Source: Puffinus mauretanicus
Taxonomy: Eukaryota; Chordata; Aves; Procellariiformes; Procellariidae
NCBI GenBank assembly: GCA_023333565.1
Contig: JAJKFH010001480.1
Coordinates: 682,001 to 746,000, forward strand
DNA length: 64,000 bases
Reading direction: 5' to 3'
Position 1 is the stretch's first letter, and every line of letters starts with the position of its first letter. This document shows, piece after piece, positions 1 to 18,079 of the stretch. Under the pieces are notes generated by a model. The model saw nothing but the letters and a program-made list of their open reading frames with translations. It was not told where the DNA came from and did not search any database. Both the position numbers and the translations under genes were made by a program.

Positions 1-3000
1 AGGAATTTAGGTAGGACCTAAACAAAACAAAACAATTTCCAGCTGTCTAAATTGAAAAAAATGGCTTTTCTTCCAAGAATTCTTTGTCCCTTTGATTTCT
101 GTCATGTCATGTCAGATATCTTGTGCTTCCATCATCTCTAATATCCACAATCCCCAGGAAATAAAGGGGGTTAGTACCTACCTTCCTAACAGCAAAAAGG
201 GGAAAAATATGCCAGGCTTCCTTCATGTATGATTCAAGAGAAATCCAGGCAACAGACAAAAAGACCCTAACATCTAAACCACCCTGCCCTTTACAGATCA
301 CCTTGATACCAACACCAGCGTTCTCTGCCGGGGTGGCAGCTGTGTGCTGTGGGTGCAGCGGGCGCGAGGGGCTGGGGTGGGAGGCAGAGAAGGTCAGTCC
401 CCGTCCAGGATTTCTTCCCCTGTTGTGCCGACCAGCGACCATAGCACGCTGCCCCATTGCTATGACGCTAGGCTTCTTGAAAATGCGATAAATAAGCAGA
501 GCCGCCTTTCTTATTGGGATAACTGCTACTTCTGTTTTGCCAGAGGACTTGACAGATGCTGCTAATGAAAAGATACTATTTCTTTTCACACTGTCACTGG
601 TAGGTGGGTTCGAGTAGGAATCTGCTCTCCTGCCCTGCTGAAGTTTCTGAGCTTTCAAAACACGTCCCCAGGCAGAAAGGGCACCAACATGAAAAGCATT
701 TGTGCCAAGGGACTTTTTCTTGCAGCCAAGGTTCTGGCAGCTGAGATTGCCAGGCGGGATCCTGAGTGAGATGTTTCATGCTGTTGTTTACGAAGCAGAT
801 ATTCCTCCTGATGCGCTAAGTCAAAACAGCAGGTCTTAAAATGTAGTCAACAAAGCATTATTTCTGAAGAGCTGGCTACTCACCTGGTACTAAATTCCTT
901 CCTTCTGCTAACTGCTAAATTGCCTTAGACACAGACAAAAACCCATTAAACATTTTCTTTACATTAATTTTCTTAGTATTCATTTTCCATGTCGGCTAGG
1001 GTTCTCATTACCGCAAATATGTTATGCAACTGTGGGCTGCACGGCTAGATCTGCATCACAACTGCTATCTATTAAGGTATGAGCCACATCATGAAAATAT
1101 TAGAGAACGTCTGCGTTAAAAAATGACTATCTCCTGTTTAAAGCAGATTTATATTAATAGGGATCCTCAGCCTAAAGTGTTTTGGGAAAACAAGCCATCC
1201 CTAAGAAGCTTGATGTGGAGCTAATGTTCGTGGGGCCTGATCTTTGCAAATGTGTGCGCTCATAAATAGTTTTATTCGTGACAGAAGCCGTACAGCGTTT
1301 AAGTGCTCGTTCTGTCAGATGACATGCATGCGTGTTTGCAAAATGGCTGCACAGGCAGTCATACGAGTCTTAAAGACTGCGCTTTGGTGCAAGACAGGGG
1401 AAGAATCTCACCAGCAAAGGTTATTTGAACACATTCACTTTTTTCTAGAATACGATAAAAGGCGCTACAGCTTTAGACTTCAAAGTTTTGAAGATTATTT
1501 GCGGTTAATCTACCGCTGTTACAAGCTATAACAAGAATTCTGCCCATGCTGTAAAAAACCACTAATAAGTACTATCTTGACTCTAGAGCCTGATAGCTGC
1601 CCTCTTTGGGAATGAACGATCCGTGTCTACCTTCCTCAGCTGGATGGTCAAATTACAATAAACGATAATTAGCAAATTAAAACTTAAATAGTCTTTCTGC
1701 TTGCTTGAAAGGGGAAAATTGGTTATAAATGCATTTTTCTAATGCTAAACTAAATTTTATTGCATCATAGATATGTGAATTTTTTTCCATAGAAAAAGAA
1801 AAGTCAAACTTTACCCTCCTCAGCATTTAAAGCTGAGCTTCATACACAGACGTGTATTTATACACAGGCGAATTTTTGCCCTTCCAGCTCCAGTGATTTC
1901 AATCTTTTCATTTGTAATTGTCCTGACACATTCCTGCTTCCATTTATTTTAATCGTCTCGGATTGTGACTCTTATTTGGAAACTGGAGCACTTGGACTAA
2001 TTCAAAAGTACTTTCTGAAAGAAATATTCTCTTACACAGCATTTTGTAACACTACTGTTGTAACATACTACAAATTGGTGGTGTTAGACCACCATAACAG
2101 AGACTACCACTTCCCTACTCTGCCCTTCTGAAATGTTTACTTTATCCTACAAAAAATATCTAATTAAGCCTCACGATCAGCCTCGTTGCATAAATAAGTG
2201 TTAGTTTCCTTGGGTTGTTAACAAGAATACTGAGACACAGATGGGTTAAATGAGTTGTTAAAAGCCACACAGTAGCTGCATTTTTATTATAAGGGTTAGC
2301 TCGAAGGGTAGCTTCACTGATTTAAAATATGAACAAAGGAAAGAGAATCCATATGAAAAACAAATGAAAAAAATTCACCCTCTGTGGACAAATTTCTGCT
2401 GAAAAGGATATGCACAGTGATCAAAGCAAAGTTTAAAGAATGAGCGTCTGGAAAAAAAAACTTTAAAAGATGTTTTAGTTATAATAATGCAGTTATCCAA
2501 ATGTCAGTGAATTTGATCAAAGCTGATCTACAGAGCTCAGGTTTAGCATTAGGTGAGTCATTTTCTTTTATTAGTGATGCTTTCTCATTCAAATGGGTAA
2601 AAAGGTGAGAGTTTGGATATGTTGAAGGTTTCATTGGCTTACAGTAGGGACAGACAAATGAGGCCCACCTAGTTTTACAATCTGGCCCACAGCTACTTTG
2701 TTTTTAATAAAATGCAGCATATTGAAAGGGCATGTCTCAACATCTTGACCCATCCAAACTGGATCAAGATGGAGAGCCCCATATTGAAATCAGTCCACTC
2801 CCAGGACAGGGCCTATTGTCCCTGGAGAGCAGGAAGGGTCCCTGCCTTGCCACGGGGCAGAAACCAGCCAGCCTTGCTCCCACCAGCCATGCACCCACCC
2901 TTCTCCTGGCTGCTTTGGGGGGAACATATTTTCAGGCTCCAGCGCTGCAGGGAGTCCTGGGAGTTCATTCAACCATCTTGACCAGCCTTCGGACTACCAC

Positions 3001-5054
3001 AATCTGTCTAAATTATCGGCAAGCGCAGTGTGGAAACCAGAGTGGTGTTAAGTCCTTGGGGGCAGTTTACAAAGCCCACCCGATTTTGGGGCAGGGATCT
3101 TCTCCCCGCCAACGCTCCAACCCACACCTGTATGAGAACAGTCCTTGGGGCTCCCCAAGGAGAAGGAATAGTACACTGGCCAAAAACCCAATTTCCCATC
3201 TCATGGCCCCTGAACAGCATCTATCATTGCTGTGAGGAGTGTTTCAGGGCACCTCTGCTGCTGCCTGGCAGAGGAAACCCCTGAAAACTAGGTTTTAAAA
3301 TAAAGTCACCTTCCTAACACTCTTTATTGTGGCCCGGACACTGTAATGTTCTTGGGGGTTTGCTGCGATGCTTAGAAAGCAAACTGTGTGATGGTAGGAT
3401 GGGGGTTTCTTGGGCATCATTGGGAGGTTGACTACCAGACCAAGGCCCTGATCCTCCATTGATCTTGATGCTATTAGAAAAACCAGTATTAATCGCAGTG
3501 TTAAAGTTGAGAGCTCAGGGAGCTGCTACTTTTCACAGCTTGCGACTGAAACGGTGTAAGTGCACTTTACAGCGCGTTCTCTCATCTGCAATTTCCTGTT
3601 GCTGAAACCTGAGGAATTTCAGTCAAACCAGGTTGCTGCCTGCAAGTGGCTGTGGGGCAAAGGCCAGTGAGCAGGGAAGCTCCCATGCCATTCCCTCACC
3701 TGAATCAGGACTTCGCCGTGGGGCTTTTAGGGAAATTAAACCTGTTGTGCCCCAGAGTTTAGGGATACAACCAACTAACTGCAGGACAAGGTAGCATCAA
3801 CCTACAGTTTGGCTGGTCTTTGGTGGCAAGAGTCCACATGCACTCTCTTACCCGGCAATACCTTGTAGCAAAAGCCAGGTATCCCACCCCTCGTGGGAGA
3901 GGGAAAGTGAATTTGTGTTTATGAGGGGGTTAAAGAATACATAAGAGCAGTTTCTTGGCAGCAGCTGAGATGCTGAACTTTCACACCCCCTGTTTTCCCT
4001 GCAGTAACTCGTTCATCTGCCCATATCCTCAAGTCCCAGTTGGAAAACCCTGTTGAAGCAAACAAACAAATGCTGCCTCTGTAGGGCTAGACTTGGGCAA
4101 ATGCAGCGAGGTCCCCACCTCCTGTGCCGTAATCCCAGCTCATTTGGATTTACTGGCTGATTTTACGGAACTGAGACTGTTGTGCCCCTAGGAAAGGACA
4201 GGACCATGCAACTGCGTCGCAGTCTAATTTTTGATTAAAACTTTGTGCGTCTAGAGTTTGTTTTTTGTTTTAACTAGGCAAACGAGACTCAGAAACATGT
4301 GAGTTGCCCACAGCTGAACTACTGAAAAACTGTTAGGTAGTTTTTCATTTTTTTAATAGGAGTTTGAAAATATGAATCATGACAAAGATACGGTTGTAGC
4401 TCGGCAAGAACATGACGTGATGGTATAAGCTGCCACATGCCTCTTAATGCAGCATTAATTTCAAGACCCATTTTCTGTGAAAGAAAATTAGAGGATAATG
4501 GGCGCATGACAAAAGAAGACAGGGAAGATTTGCCCCATTCACCCAGATTTGTTCTGTCATCTGTGTAACTGAAATCCCCTCGAAGGCTTCCTTGTTTTCC
4601 TAGTGTTTCTCTGTTGCCGTCCATGCCCATGCATCTCCAGGACAGGATCAGGCTGTCATTTCCACTGTGGAGTGGGAAAAGGAGGTCACAACATGGAAAT
4701 GAGAGGCAGAGTCATGGGGTGCCTGTGTGGTTAAATGATTCATCCCAGCAGAACCAGCTCCTGGACTGAATCAGGGCTGGGTTTACATTGTACCCCAGCC
4801 AGGCAGCCTTGAAAGGGGTCTGAAGGCCAGGGTGCCCTGCAGGCAGATGCGCCGCATTTGCATTGCCCTCGCAGGCAGCCCGAGCGCGCCTGGGGCTGGA
4901 GCTGCCCACGAATCCCATCTGCCATCGCAGCTGGGCCTCGGGGCCTTCTAGAAAGGCCCCCGAGGCTTTGCCTACCCGCCGCCCGCCTCGCCAGCCCAGT
5001 GCGCAGGCAGACGGGGCAGCCGGCACAGCACGGGGAGCCACAGGGTTGCGCTGG

Positions 5055-5078
5055 AAGTATTAATTAAGTATTAATTAA
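5055..5078. repeat. Tandem 11-bp repeat with two TTAATTAA palindromes
   Basis: The 11-mer AAGTATTAATT occurs twice in exact tandem (5055-5065 and 5066-5076). This creates two TTAATTAA palindromes (5060-5067 and 5071-5078) inside a GC-rich neighbourhood. TTAATTAA contains back-to-back TAAT cores of the kind bound by homeodomain proteins. A regulatory role is inference only. Confidence 0.6.
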
Positions 5079-7849
5079 GGCCGTCCCCCAGACTGGCTTC
5101 AAGGGCACTTGAGCAGGCAGCCTGTGACCATAGGTGGTGCTGAGCTGCTCCCTCACAGGAGCTTTGGTCCTTTTCCTGCTGACACGCTGAGTGCTGAGCA
5201 TCGTCACCCAGCTTAGCCTGGTGGGGCCCATGGGACCCGGGGAGGTGAGGGTGCCTCCGCGACCTGGGAGAATTCACTGTTCTTGCTGACTGCAACCCCA
5301 GATTAACATAATCCAGCTGTCTGCCTGTGTTTATCAAGCCAAAGTATTTACAAGGTTTAAGTAAAAGGACCGTGATATAGCAACAAAAGCTCCTAGAGCA
5401 CATAACTTGTGTGGAAGATATCAAGCCTGTAGCAGCCGTGCCCATTACAGGCAGAGGCTCAAGCGCAAGCTCTCCCCGTGTGCTCAGCGCGGCACGTGGA
5501 GCACAGGCTGCTTTGAACGCAGGCAAACTTGCATTAACACGATGGGAAGGAGCAGCTACATTCTAGCGCACCAGTGATCCATGCAAAATGGGTCACCGGG
5601 AGATTTAGAAACTGTACCTTTCAATCCCAGCCAAAGAGATACATCAAGGCACACTGACGTGAAGCACGACTGACACACCTTGAGGCATCTTCAGTGCACT
5701 GAGTGGTAGTGACGCCAAAGGATGTCAGCTGGCAATATGAGAGACAATGCCTCGTAAATAATCTCCAAGGAAAAAAAGAAAAAAGGTTTTACTTCCTCTT
5801 ACGCTTGAAAAAAGAAAAGCAATCAATCAATTAATCTCCTTCCCCCAACGAATGAATGGGTCTCCAAAACGCCCTAGCGTGTACGAGATCCCTCACGAGC
5901 GTGCAGCGAGGGAGCCGCAGGTCAAGGCGCTGCCAGAGGAGTGGGAGTCTCGCAGCGCTGCCTACGGCAAGGCACCACCGGTGCCGCCCGCGCCGGCAGG
6001 TTTACTGCCAATCTGCTCAGGGAAGGTGAAGTTTGCTCGTTGCAAAGCCAGAAGTCTGGGTGATTTCTGCACAGAGGGAAAGCCGAAAGAGCAGGGGTTT
6101 GTAATCTTCTCCCAGCCGCGGCCCTCAGCCCTGTGAGGCGATGGAGCCACTCTCTGGATCCTACGAGAATTTCAGGGAAGCAAAAGTCCTGCTGCTCCGC
6201 TTCTCCTACCAGGAGGAGGGTGATGGCAGATGGACCCCCAAGGCCTGGAGATTTGTTTGGTTGCTCCCGAGCAGCCCAGGGACTGCCCAGTGCCCTCTTC
6301 GACCCCCTTCTGCTGCAGCCTCGGTGGAGTCACCGGCAGGACGGCTTGTGGGAGCACTCCCTCAGCTCCCAAAATCCAAACCAGCCCCGTGACGGCCGCC
6401 CGGCCCAGCTGCTGGGGCTGGCAGTAGCCTGCAGCCGGCAGAGATGCCGCCTTCAACCAGCACAGCCAAGTCTGAGAGGAGACGTCTGTCCGTCCCCTGG
6501 GGCCACCGCGTCTCCCAGCACAGCACACGGGGTCTCCGCCGAGGCTGTGCCGTCTGTGTGCTCATCTGCACCCCTGCCTGCGTGTCAGCTGGGGACGCGA
6601 CCTGTTTGCACTCCCCCTGGTACAGCCGTGCTGGCAGGGCCCTGCTGCATAGACCACTGGCTTCAGGCTGAGTTCGGTGTTTTCCATATCAGTAAATTTT
6701 TAAATAAGTTTTTAAGTCAATCGTTGGCACTGCAAAGTTTTGCCCCGGTGCTGACAAAGGAAGAAGCTTTCCTAGGGAAGGCGGCTGTGCACGGCTCCGG
6801 CTCGGCCGCGTTGGGATGAAGGTGCAAAGCCACCGTGCTGGGGAATAAATGCTTTCGGGGTCCCACCCTGCTTAGCATAAATTCCCAGGCAATATTTGAA
6901 AGTCGCGCCTGGGAAAGGGTGCTTAGGCTGGCGAGGGAGGCTCGCAGGAGGGGGAGCAGCCTACACTTCGCATTGCCTTAATTCTGCAGATTTAGAAAAG
7001 ATGTTTAGTGCGCTCAGCGTAAATATTTTTGCGTCTCTTGTTCGATAGACTTGCAGCTTCTAGAAAAAGTTTCACAAACATCTGCATCTGAATTTTTGAA
7101 AATAGAGATTAAATTAATGTTTTATACAGATGTGATGCCTTTATCTTGAATGTAAATAAACATTTTTAAATCTAAGTATTCCTTCAAAAAAATTCCTTCA
7201 AACATTTTGGCTACTAGCTACCCTATTTTTACCATAATTACACCATTATAAGTAGAAAAAGAACTAACGAAATCTTCCGTAATTAGGGAGGGAAACAGAT
7301 GCTGTGAGGAGGGAAAGATACGCTGGAAACACAGTACAATATTAATATAAAAGCAATATATGCCTAAATCCTTATGTAATGTAGCATGATAAACAAAGTT
7401 ACTCTTGCACACATAAAGGACTATCTGCAGTTACAACATTAGGAGCATGGAGCGATTAGAGGCTCTGAGCCGCCAGTGCACCTTAGCTGACTAACTGCAA
7501 ACTCAGTCTCGATATTTTGGGGCCAGTACATTGCTTTTTTCATTCACCTCAAACCATTGGCTCCTCTTGACCTCTGTGAGGGCCATGAAGTCCGGGGGCT
7601 GCAGCGCTGCTGCCAACAGCGCTCCCACCCCGAGCAGCCGGGGCTGCCGCCGGCCGCCTGTGCCACTGATCCTGGTCCTCCTGGGACCACGCTGCTGGCT
7701 CTGTGCCAGATCCGGCATGTTTAAAAAGGTCTGAGTACACCTAGGGCACCTGCACTGATGCCTCCTGAGTGCCATGTGGACGTGGCACTGATCAGTGGAG
7801 AGGGCAAGGAAGGAGCGGCACGCAGGAGAAGTACCAGGCAGGGAAAACA

Positions 7850-8180
7850 AGGTCTGGGTTAGTGAAGAGAGGGGAGCTCGTGTGGGCTGGTGGCTGCACG
7901 ACAGATCAAGGCAACAAGTGGGAGCTGGGATGGTTCAAAAAGAGGGAACCAAAAAGTCTGAGTAAGGGAATTTGCTTAGGAAAGGAGAGGTTGAAACACA
8001 GGGTGAGACATGGGAAGGGAAAAAAGAACCAGGAGGAAAAAAGTAGGGAAGGGTAGGCAGGAGGCAGGGTGTAGTACAGGATGAGGTGGGGGTGAGAGAA
8101 GCAGCTCCTGAAACAAACATCCAGAAGTAGAGCAGTGAGAAGAAAGGAAGAGGAAAAAGGAAAGGGGGTGTGGGGGGAAG
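7850..8180 (+). repeat. Purine-rich (G/A) low-complexity tract
   Basis: About 330 bases of strongly purine-biased plus strand, densest from about 7970 to 8180, with many GGGA, GGAA and GAGA words and few pyrimidine runs. It is imperfect rather than a clean microsatellite. The open frames it creates on both strands are compositional and are not called as genes. Confidence 0.6.
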
Positions 8181-10799
8181 TTCAATAAATAATGGATTTT
8201 CACATGTTTTACTCAAATGACTTGGATTTATTCAAATAGTGGGACCCTCAGCACCAGCCCTTTGCCCCAGCCATACATGGCGGTGCCACATTCCTGGGTT
8301 GCTGCTGGGCTGTTTCCCATTTAGATCCGGGCTATGCCTGCTCCTGAGGTCGGACCAGTACAAAGTTGGGCTTTGCCTGCAAAGCTGCATGGGCATCAGG
8401 CGTGCTCGTCTGGAATACCATGGCATGCTGTTGCTATGTAATAGATGACCTCATAGAAAAGCGTTATGCACACATAGTTGGGCTGAGCCACTCCGCCATC
8501 GGCTGCAGACAGCATCCATTTCAGCAACTAACATACGAAGACCTCAGTTTTCAGATGCGACCTAAGGGACTTTGATTTTTTAATCTGATTTGCCCCCTGA
8601 GAATTGATATTATGGCCAGACTATACCTTACTATCTGCTGTTTTTTGTCCCTGGTATGTAGCATAGCTAGTCCTTCTCCCTGCCATACCACTGCAGCTGC
8701 TGTCTGCAACACAGCAAAAGGTGCAGAAAAAATGGTGGTCAGCGCAGGCAGTGCAGGGAAAAAAAGGGGCAATGGGAGAGAGAGAGAAACGCAGGGAAGT
8801 GGGAGGCAGGTGGTTTGGGAAGCTCCAGGAACTGTGGAAGTGCGGAGCTGCGTGCTGTGTGCTGGGACTGAGCTCCAGAGGGAAGGAGGATACTCCACAC
8901 AGACACAAATGGCAGTCACGGGGATATTAGTGTATTTAGTGTTTGCACTGTGAAAGTCAGGATGGCACTTTATGGCTATAAAACCCTAGCCCTGCCCCAG
9001 AGATAGCTTTACAGAACCTGTTTCTGTCCCCAACAGGTCTAATACGAACAAACGGTATGTGTGTTTTAACATGTTCTTTATAGCTGTCTCTGAAATTTCC
9101 CAGGGAGAGATGATCTTTTAAAAAGCGAATGGAGCATGTCAGTGCCATAGGCAAGTGTATTGATATTAAGGAGAAATACTAAATCATCCTCTGACGTTTT
9201 AAGATGATAGCTACTGGTTTAAATTTAAAAACCAGTCCAAGGACCAACTGCTAGAGATACTTGTCACTGCCCCTCTTCAGCAATTTGGGCTTTGTTCTGG
9301 CCGCTGAACTTTTGAAACCCTTAGAAAATAAATTTACAGTCTGTGTCTGCTCAGGAGGAAGATTATTAAACAAGCAACCCCAAACAATTAAATAAAACCT
9401 TAGCTATATGCAATCATTTTAATTTAGTCCTTTGATATCATTCATCTGATTAAGTTCTTTCCAAACAAACTGCACATACAACTTGGCCTAGGAGGAGCGG
9501 ACTAAGCCCATATGTATCCTGACAGGGGTGTTTACTCGAATGGAGTTATCCCAGCCTCGCTGTGCGTACTTGGGGACGCAAAAGGGCCTGGGGACAGGAA
9601 CTCGGAGAACAATAAGGATAGAGAAACTTAGAGGAAATAACCTACTGGGAGAACGGGAATGCACTGGGAATAGAAAAATCAGTCAGACAGGAAGAAATCA
9701 GATATTGGGAAGATGCCCACGGAGAGGGAGAAAGATGCCCATGGAGAGAGGTTTGGAGAGGAGCAGCGTGCTGGGGAGGGAGGACAGGGGCTGCCAGCAC
9801 AGCGGGAAGGCAGTCTCAGGGGTGCAGCATCCCAGCGAGGGAAGGAGTGCAAGTCATGGGGGGTTGAAGAGGAGGAGGGCAGATGGCCCTTCAATAAACT
9901 TTGATTAGGGAGGCTGTTCTTCAGCCAGCAGACCAGTATTTCTGACTGCAGAAACTTTGTATCCCCTCCCCATCTTGCTGGACAGGAGCAGATGGAGAGA
10001 TAAGGCTTGACCACCTAAAAAGTTTTGGCCAAGCTTGAAGCTGCCATGTCTGCCGCATCAGGGGAAACTCACCTGGCTGTCTCAGCCTGCGGCAGAGTGG
10101 GGCTGGCTCAGGGGTCCCTGCCCCGGCCCCGGGGTGGGCACAGTGGAGGCAGCAGACAGTGATAACAAGCAGCCGCAGGCAGTAATGCAGCCCTTTCTGC
10201 ACCGACGGCCCGTCCACAGGCCAGGCGCTGCTGGTTTTGACTCGCTATTCATTAACAGGGTTCAGGCAATGTGGTTCTCTGCTGCAGGACCAATACGGAT
10301 CGGGGACGGGGACACTGCAGCCACCCAAGCCCTGTCAGCATCTGCTGCCTGTAGGCCTGGTGGGACTGGGGGACCCATCTGGAGCCCCAGCACCCTCCTA
10401 GAAGGGGCCCAGGATTGGACCACTCCCTGCTAAGTCGGGTGCAGGGGGATCACTCCCCCCCGGACAGGGCTTTCTGAGCCTGGGGGGAGATTTCTCCCTG
10501 CCATTCTAACCTGGTCGTTAGTTTGAGAGAGGAGTAGGGCAGGACGGGTGTCCCCAGCCTGGAAAAAACAACTTTTGGGGCCCCAAACTACCCAAGATGC
10601 TGGAGGGAAGGTGCCGGGAGTGACGAGAGCAGTGGGGTGGCAGAAGAGGTATTGTACATCCAAGCCACTCTGCAATACATCAGGGAAAATGCCTTAGCGC
10701 TGGCACCAGCCCCCCCACCACCCCGAGGGGACCAGAGGCACTAGTGAGGGGCTCGCAAGGGTGACAAGGGACGGGAGCCGGGTGTCCGTGCCACCACCC

Positions 10800-11150
10800 T
10801 GCTACCTGCATACCGGGTGCAGGCACTGAACGCGCAGTGAGGTGGCCATGCCGGGCCGCCGAGGCGGGGGGCGGCTGGGGGCTTACAGGGGCGGCGAGGG
10901 AAGGAGAGAGCAGGGCGAGCTCCCGCCGGGGGACAAGGGTCTCCCGGGAGGGGGGAACAGCCCCTCTCCTCGTCCGCCCCGCCGGGCGTGTCCTGTGCTC
11001 GGCAGCGGGCGGCTCCCGCGGGCGCGGAGCGGCGCGGATGGAGGGGGGGGGAGGCGGGGGGGCTCATCCCCGGGCTGGGCCGCGCCGCTGCCCCGCGAGG
11101 GGCCGGCGGATGAGCCCCGAGGCGGGGGGCGGTATCTGCGCCTCGCTGTT
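10800..11150. promoter_or_regulatory. Small CpG-rich block downstream of OSR2
   Basis: This stretch is very GC-rich with frequent CpG and G runs (for example the G-rich run at about 11040-11062). It sits some 450 bp beyond the probable OSR2 polyadenylation site and is the leftmost of the GC-rich blocks around the gene. No start exon was recognised. It could be part of the wider OSR2 CpG-island domain or the promoter of an unrecognised transcript. Confidence 0.5.
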
Positions 11151-11589
11151 TGCTTCCAGAGCTGTCGGGAAATAATCGTCTTCTGCAGGATAAAGTCCCT
11201 GTCTACGCGGGTGAATTGCCCGTGTCCAAAGTCTACTGGCAGGAGGCTGTCTACTGCAATCTCCGCGAGAGGGATGACTTTTACAATATATGGGCTGATT
11301 GCAAATAAGTTACTAATAAGCCGCTTTGGCGTAAGAACGGCTCTGTGCATTATTTCCTAAGATCTGTTTATTTGCAAGTATTTCTTTCTTTCTCTTCTTT
11401 AAAAAAAAATATTTCGTTCGGGAAAATAAAAAAAAAGTACAGAAGTTAATATTTAGACATTTATACTATTAAGTAATAGAGCTATAAACTCTCAAATACG
11501 GCACTTTCATTTTACTTAACAATAGATAACACAACAGCGACAGTGAAACAGGCCAAACAAAAGCGATCACCAAAATTGTTGTGACAGTA

Positions 11590-12073
11590 CAATTACCCGG
11601 CTAGGAAATTTATTCAATATGCTTTACCATTGCATCGACACAGCAGGAAAAAAAAGCCCAAATGTTCAGAGAATAATACAACAAGGCAGGAGGTATTTGG
11701 AAAAAAAAAAGGATTTATTTTGAAATACACTTTTAAGAGATACTTTGCCTCCCCGATTTGTTATCGATGTGCATCTGACACGACGATACGAAACAAACAA
11801 ACGAAGAAAACCACGTTCTGTACAGAGCTCTAAAATGAGCCGCGAGTATCTACAAGATGAGCTTTACGCCTGGGTGTGGGTTGGAGAGGGGCCCGATCCT
11901 GCAGTCCGCACTCTCTAAACGAGTTTCGCAGACGTGTGGTAGGAAAGCTTGGCCCCGAGTCTGCGTGTGTGTCTCCGCGTGTGCGTGTGCGTGTCTGTGA
12001 GTTCCTACAACACAGTCCTTGAGTAAAATGGGCAAGTTGGAGCTGCCGGAGCGGGCGCGGGTCCCTGGCTGCT
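11590..12073 (-). other. OSR2: Probable OSR2 3' untranslated region
   Basis: Sequence following the OSR2 stop codon (12076-12074) on the minus strand. It contains a GT-rich simple stretch (about 11963-12002) and two AATAAA hexamers on the gene strand (complements at 11714-11719 and 11609-11614). The second is followed by a GT/T-rich segment, as expected downstream of a cleavage site. The exact end is inferred; a further AATAAA at 11372-11367 could extend it. Confidence 0.6.
11609..11614 (-). terminator. OSR2: Candidate OSR2 polyadenylation signal AATAAA
   Basis: A canonical AATAAA on the minus strand, about 460 nt after the OSR2 stop. Downstream lie U- and GU-rich words (a TTTTGGTGATCG-like segment). 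Alternative hexamers lie at 11719-11714 and 11372-11367, so site choice is uncertain. Confidence 0.5.
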
Positions 12074-17438
<5,365 letters not shown>

Positions 17439-17880
17439 CCACCGCAGCCGGCTGCTCCTCCCGGGGCGAAGCCGAGGCGGCGGCCGCGGCACCTTCACGG
17501 AGACATTAGATCCACAGCTGGGGCGCTCAGCGGGGCCGGGGCCCGGCGGCGGCCGGCATGTTGCGGAGGGCTGGGCGGCGGCTGGGAGCTCTGGCCGCGG
17601 CGGTCCCGGGGCCCCGGCATAGACCGCCGCCACCCGCCCGCAGCCTCCCGCCTTCGACCCCGGCGAGGCTCGGCGCGAGTCTGAGCCGCCCCCTGCCCGG
17701 TCCATCACATTTCAGCGGTGAGTGGCGTGGAGCGCTGTCCCCGCCCGCCCGCCGCCGCCGGCCCACCCCGCGGCGCGCACAGCCCCGCGCTCGGGGCCGC
17801 GCCGCTCCGCCCCGACGGGACGGGACCGCCCCCGGCCCCGGCCCCGGCCCCGGCCCGCCCCGCCGCGCCGGCCCCACTGT
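17439..17880 (-). other. OSR2: Candidate OSR2 non-coding first exon
   Basis: The minus strand shows an excellent donor consensus at 17438 (CGGTGG|GTAAGTGG), preceded by CpG-rich sequence containing GATCTAATGTCTCCGTGAAG. No comparably good donor was noticed closer to exon 2. A TTTAAAA motif on the minus strand near 17910-17918 could place transcription start around 17880, but the 5' end is a guess. Minus-strand ATGs at 17705, 17560 and 17506 would make upstream ORFs if transcribed. The ATG at 17506 opens only a three-codon frame (ATG TCT CCG TGA). Confidence 0.45.
17829..17857 (-). repeat. GGGGCC hexanucleotide repeat (about 4 units), G-quadruplex-prone
   Basis: The plus strand reads repeated CCCCGG units, so the minus strand carries consecutive GGGGCC words with at least four G-runs of four. 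The tract lies within or just upstream of the candidate OSR2 first exon, G-rich on the OSR2 non-template strand. Copy number is small. Confidence 0.7.
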
Positions 17881-18079
17881 TTACTTGTGTTTGGGTAGCA
17901 ACTGGGTTTTAAAGGGGCAGGACGCCCCTCGCCCCCCCCCCCCCGCGTCACCTAAGGTGACTTCTCCCTCCGAGAGCGGCCCGCCGCCCCCCGCCCCGCT
18001 GCCGGCCGCGGCCGGGGGGATTTGCGCGCTCCCTGCGCCGCACCGCCTGCCCTGCCCCGGCCGGGGTGACACACGCAGC

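Larger units (their letters stand above)
1..10740. other. Intergenic region downstream of OSR2, no supported gene
   Basis: No splice-consistent coding exon, RNA gene or recognisable transposon was found here. Composition is mixed: AT-rich stretches (about 780-2700, 6990-7420, 9160-9500) alternate with moderately GC-rich patches (about 300-450, 2800-3200, 4780-5050, 5850-6830, 10030-10430). Open frames up to 183 codons occur (for example 107-658 minus), but none shows a familiar domain or clear exon boundaries. By synteny with human 8q22 the next gene to the left should be VPS13B, but none of it is visible. Conserved enhancers for OSR2 could lie here; a single sequence cannot show that. Confidence 0.6.

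Noticed and set aside
107..658. 183-codon minus-strand open frame at the left edge
   Set aside because: No recognised domain, no clear exon boundaries, and one frame of this length is expected by chance in 64 kb. It is not supported as a gene.
1244..1531. 95-codon plus-strand frame with several cysteines (FKCSFCQMTC)
   Set aside because: The CxxC resemblance to a zinc finger is superficial; no histidine pair follows at the right spacing, and there are no splice signals.
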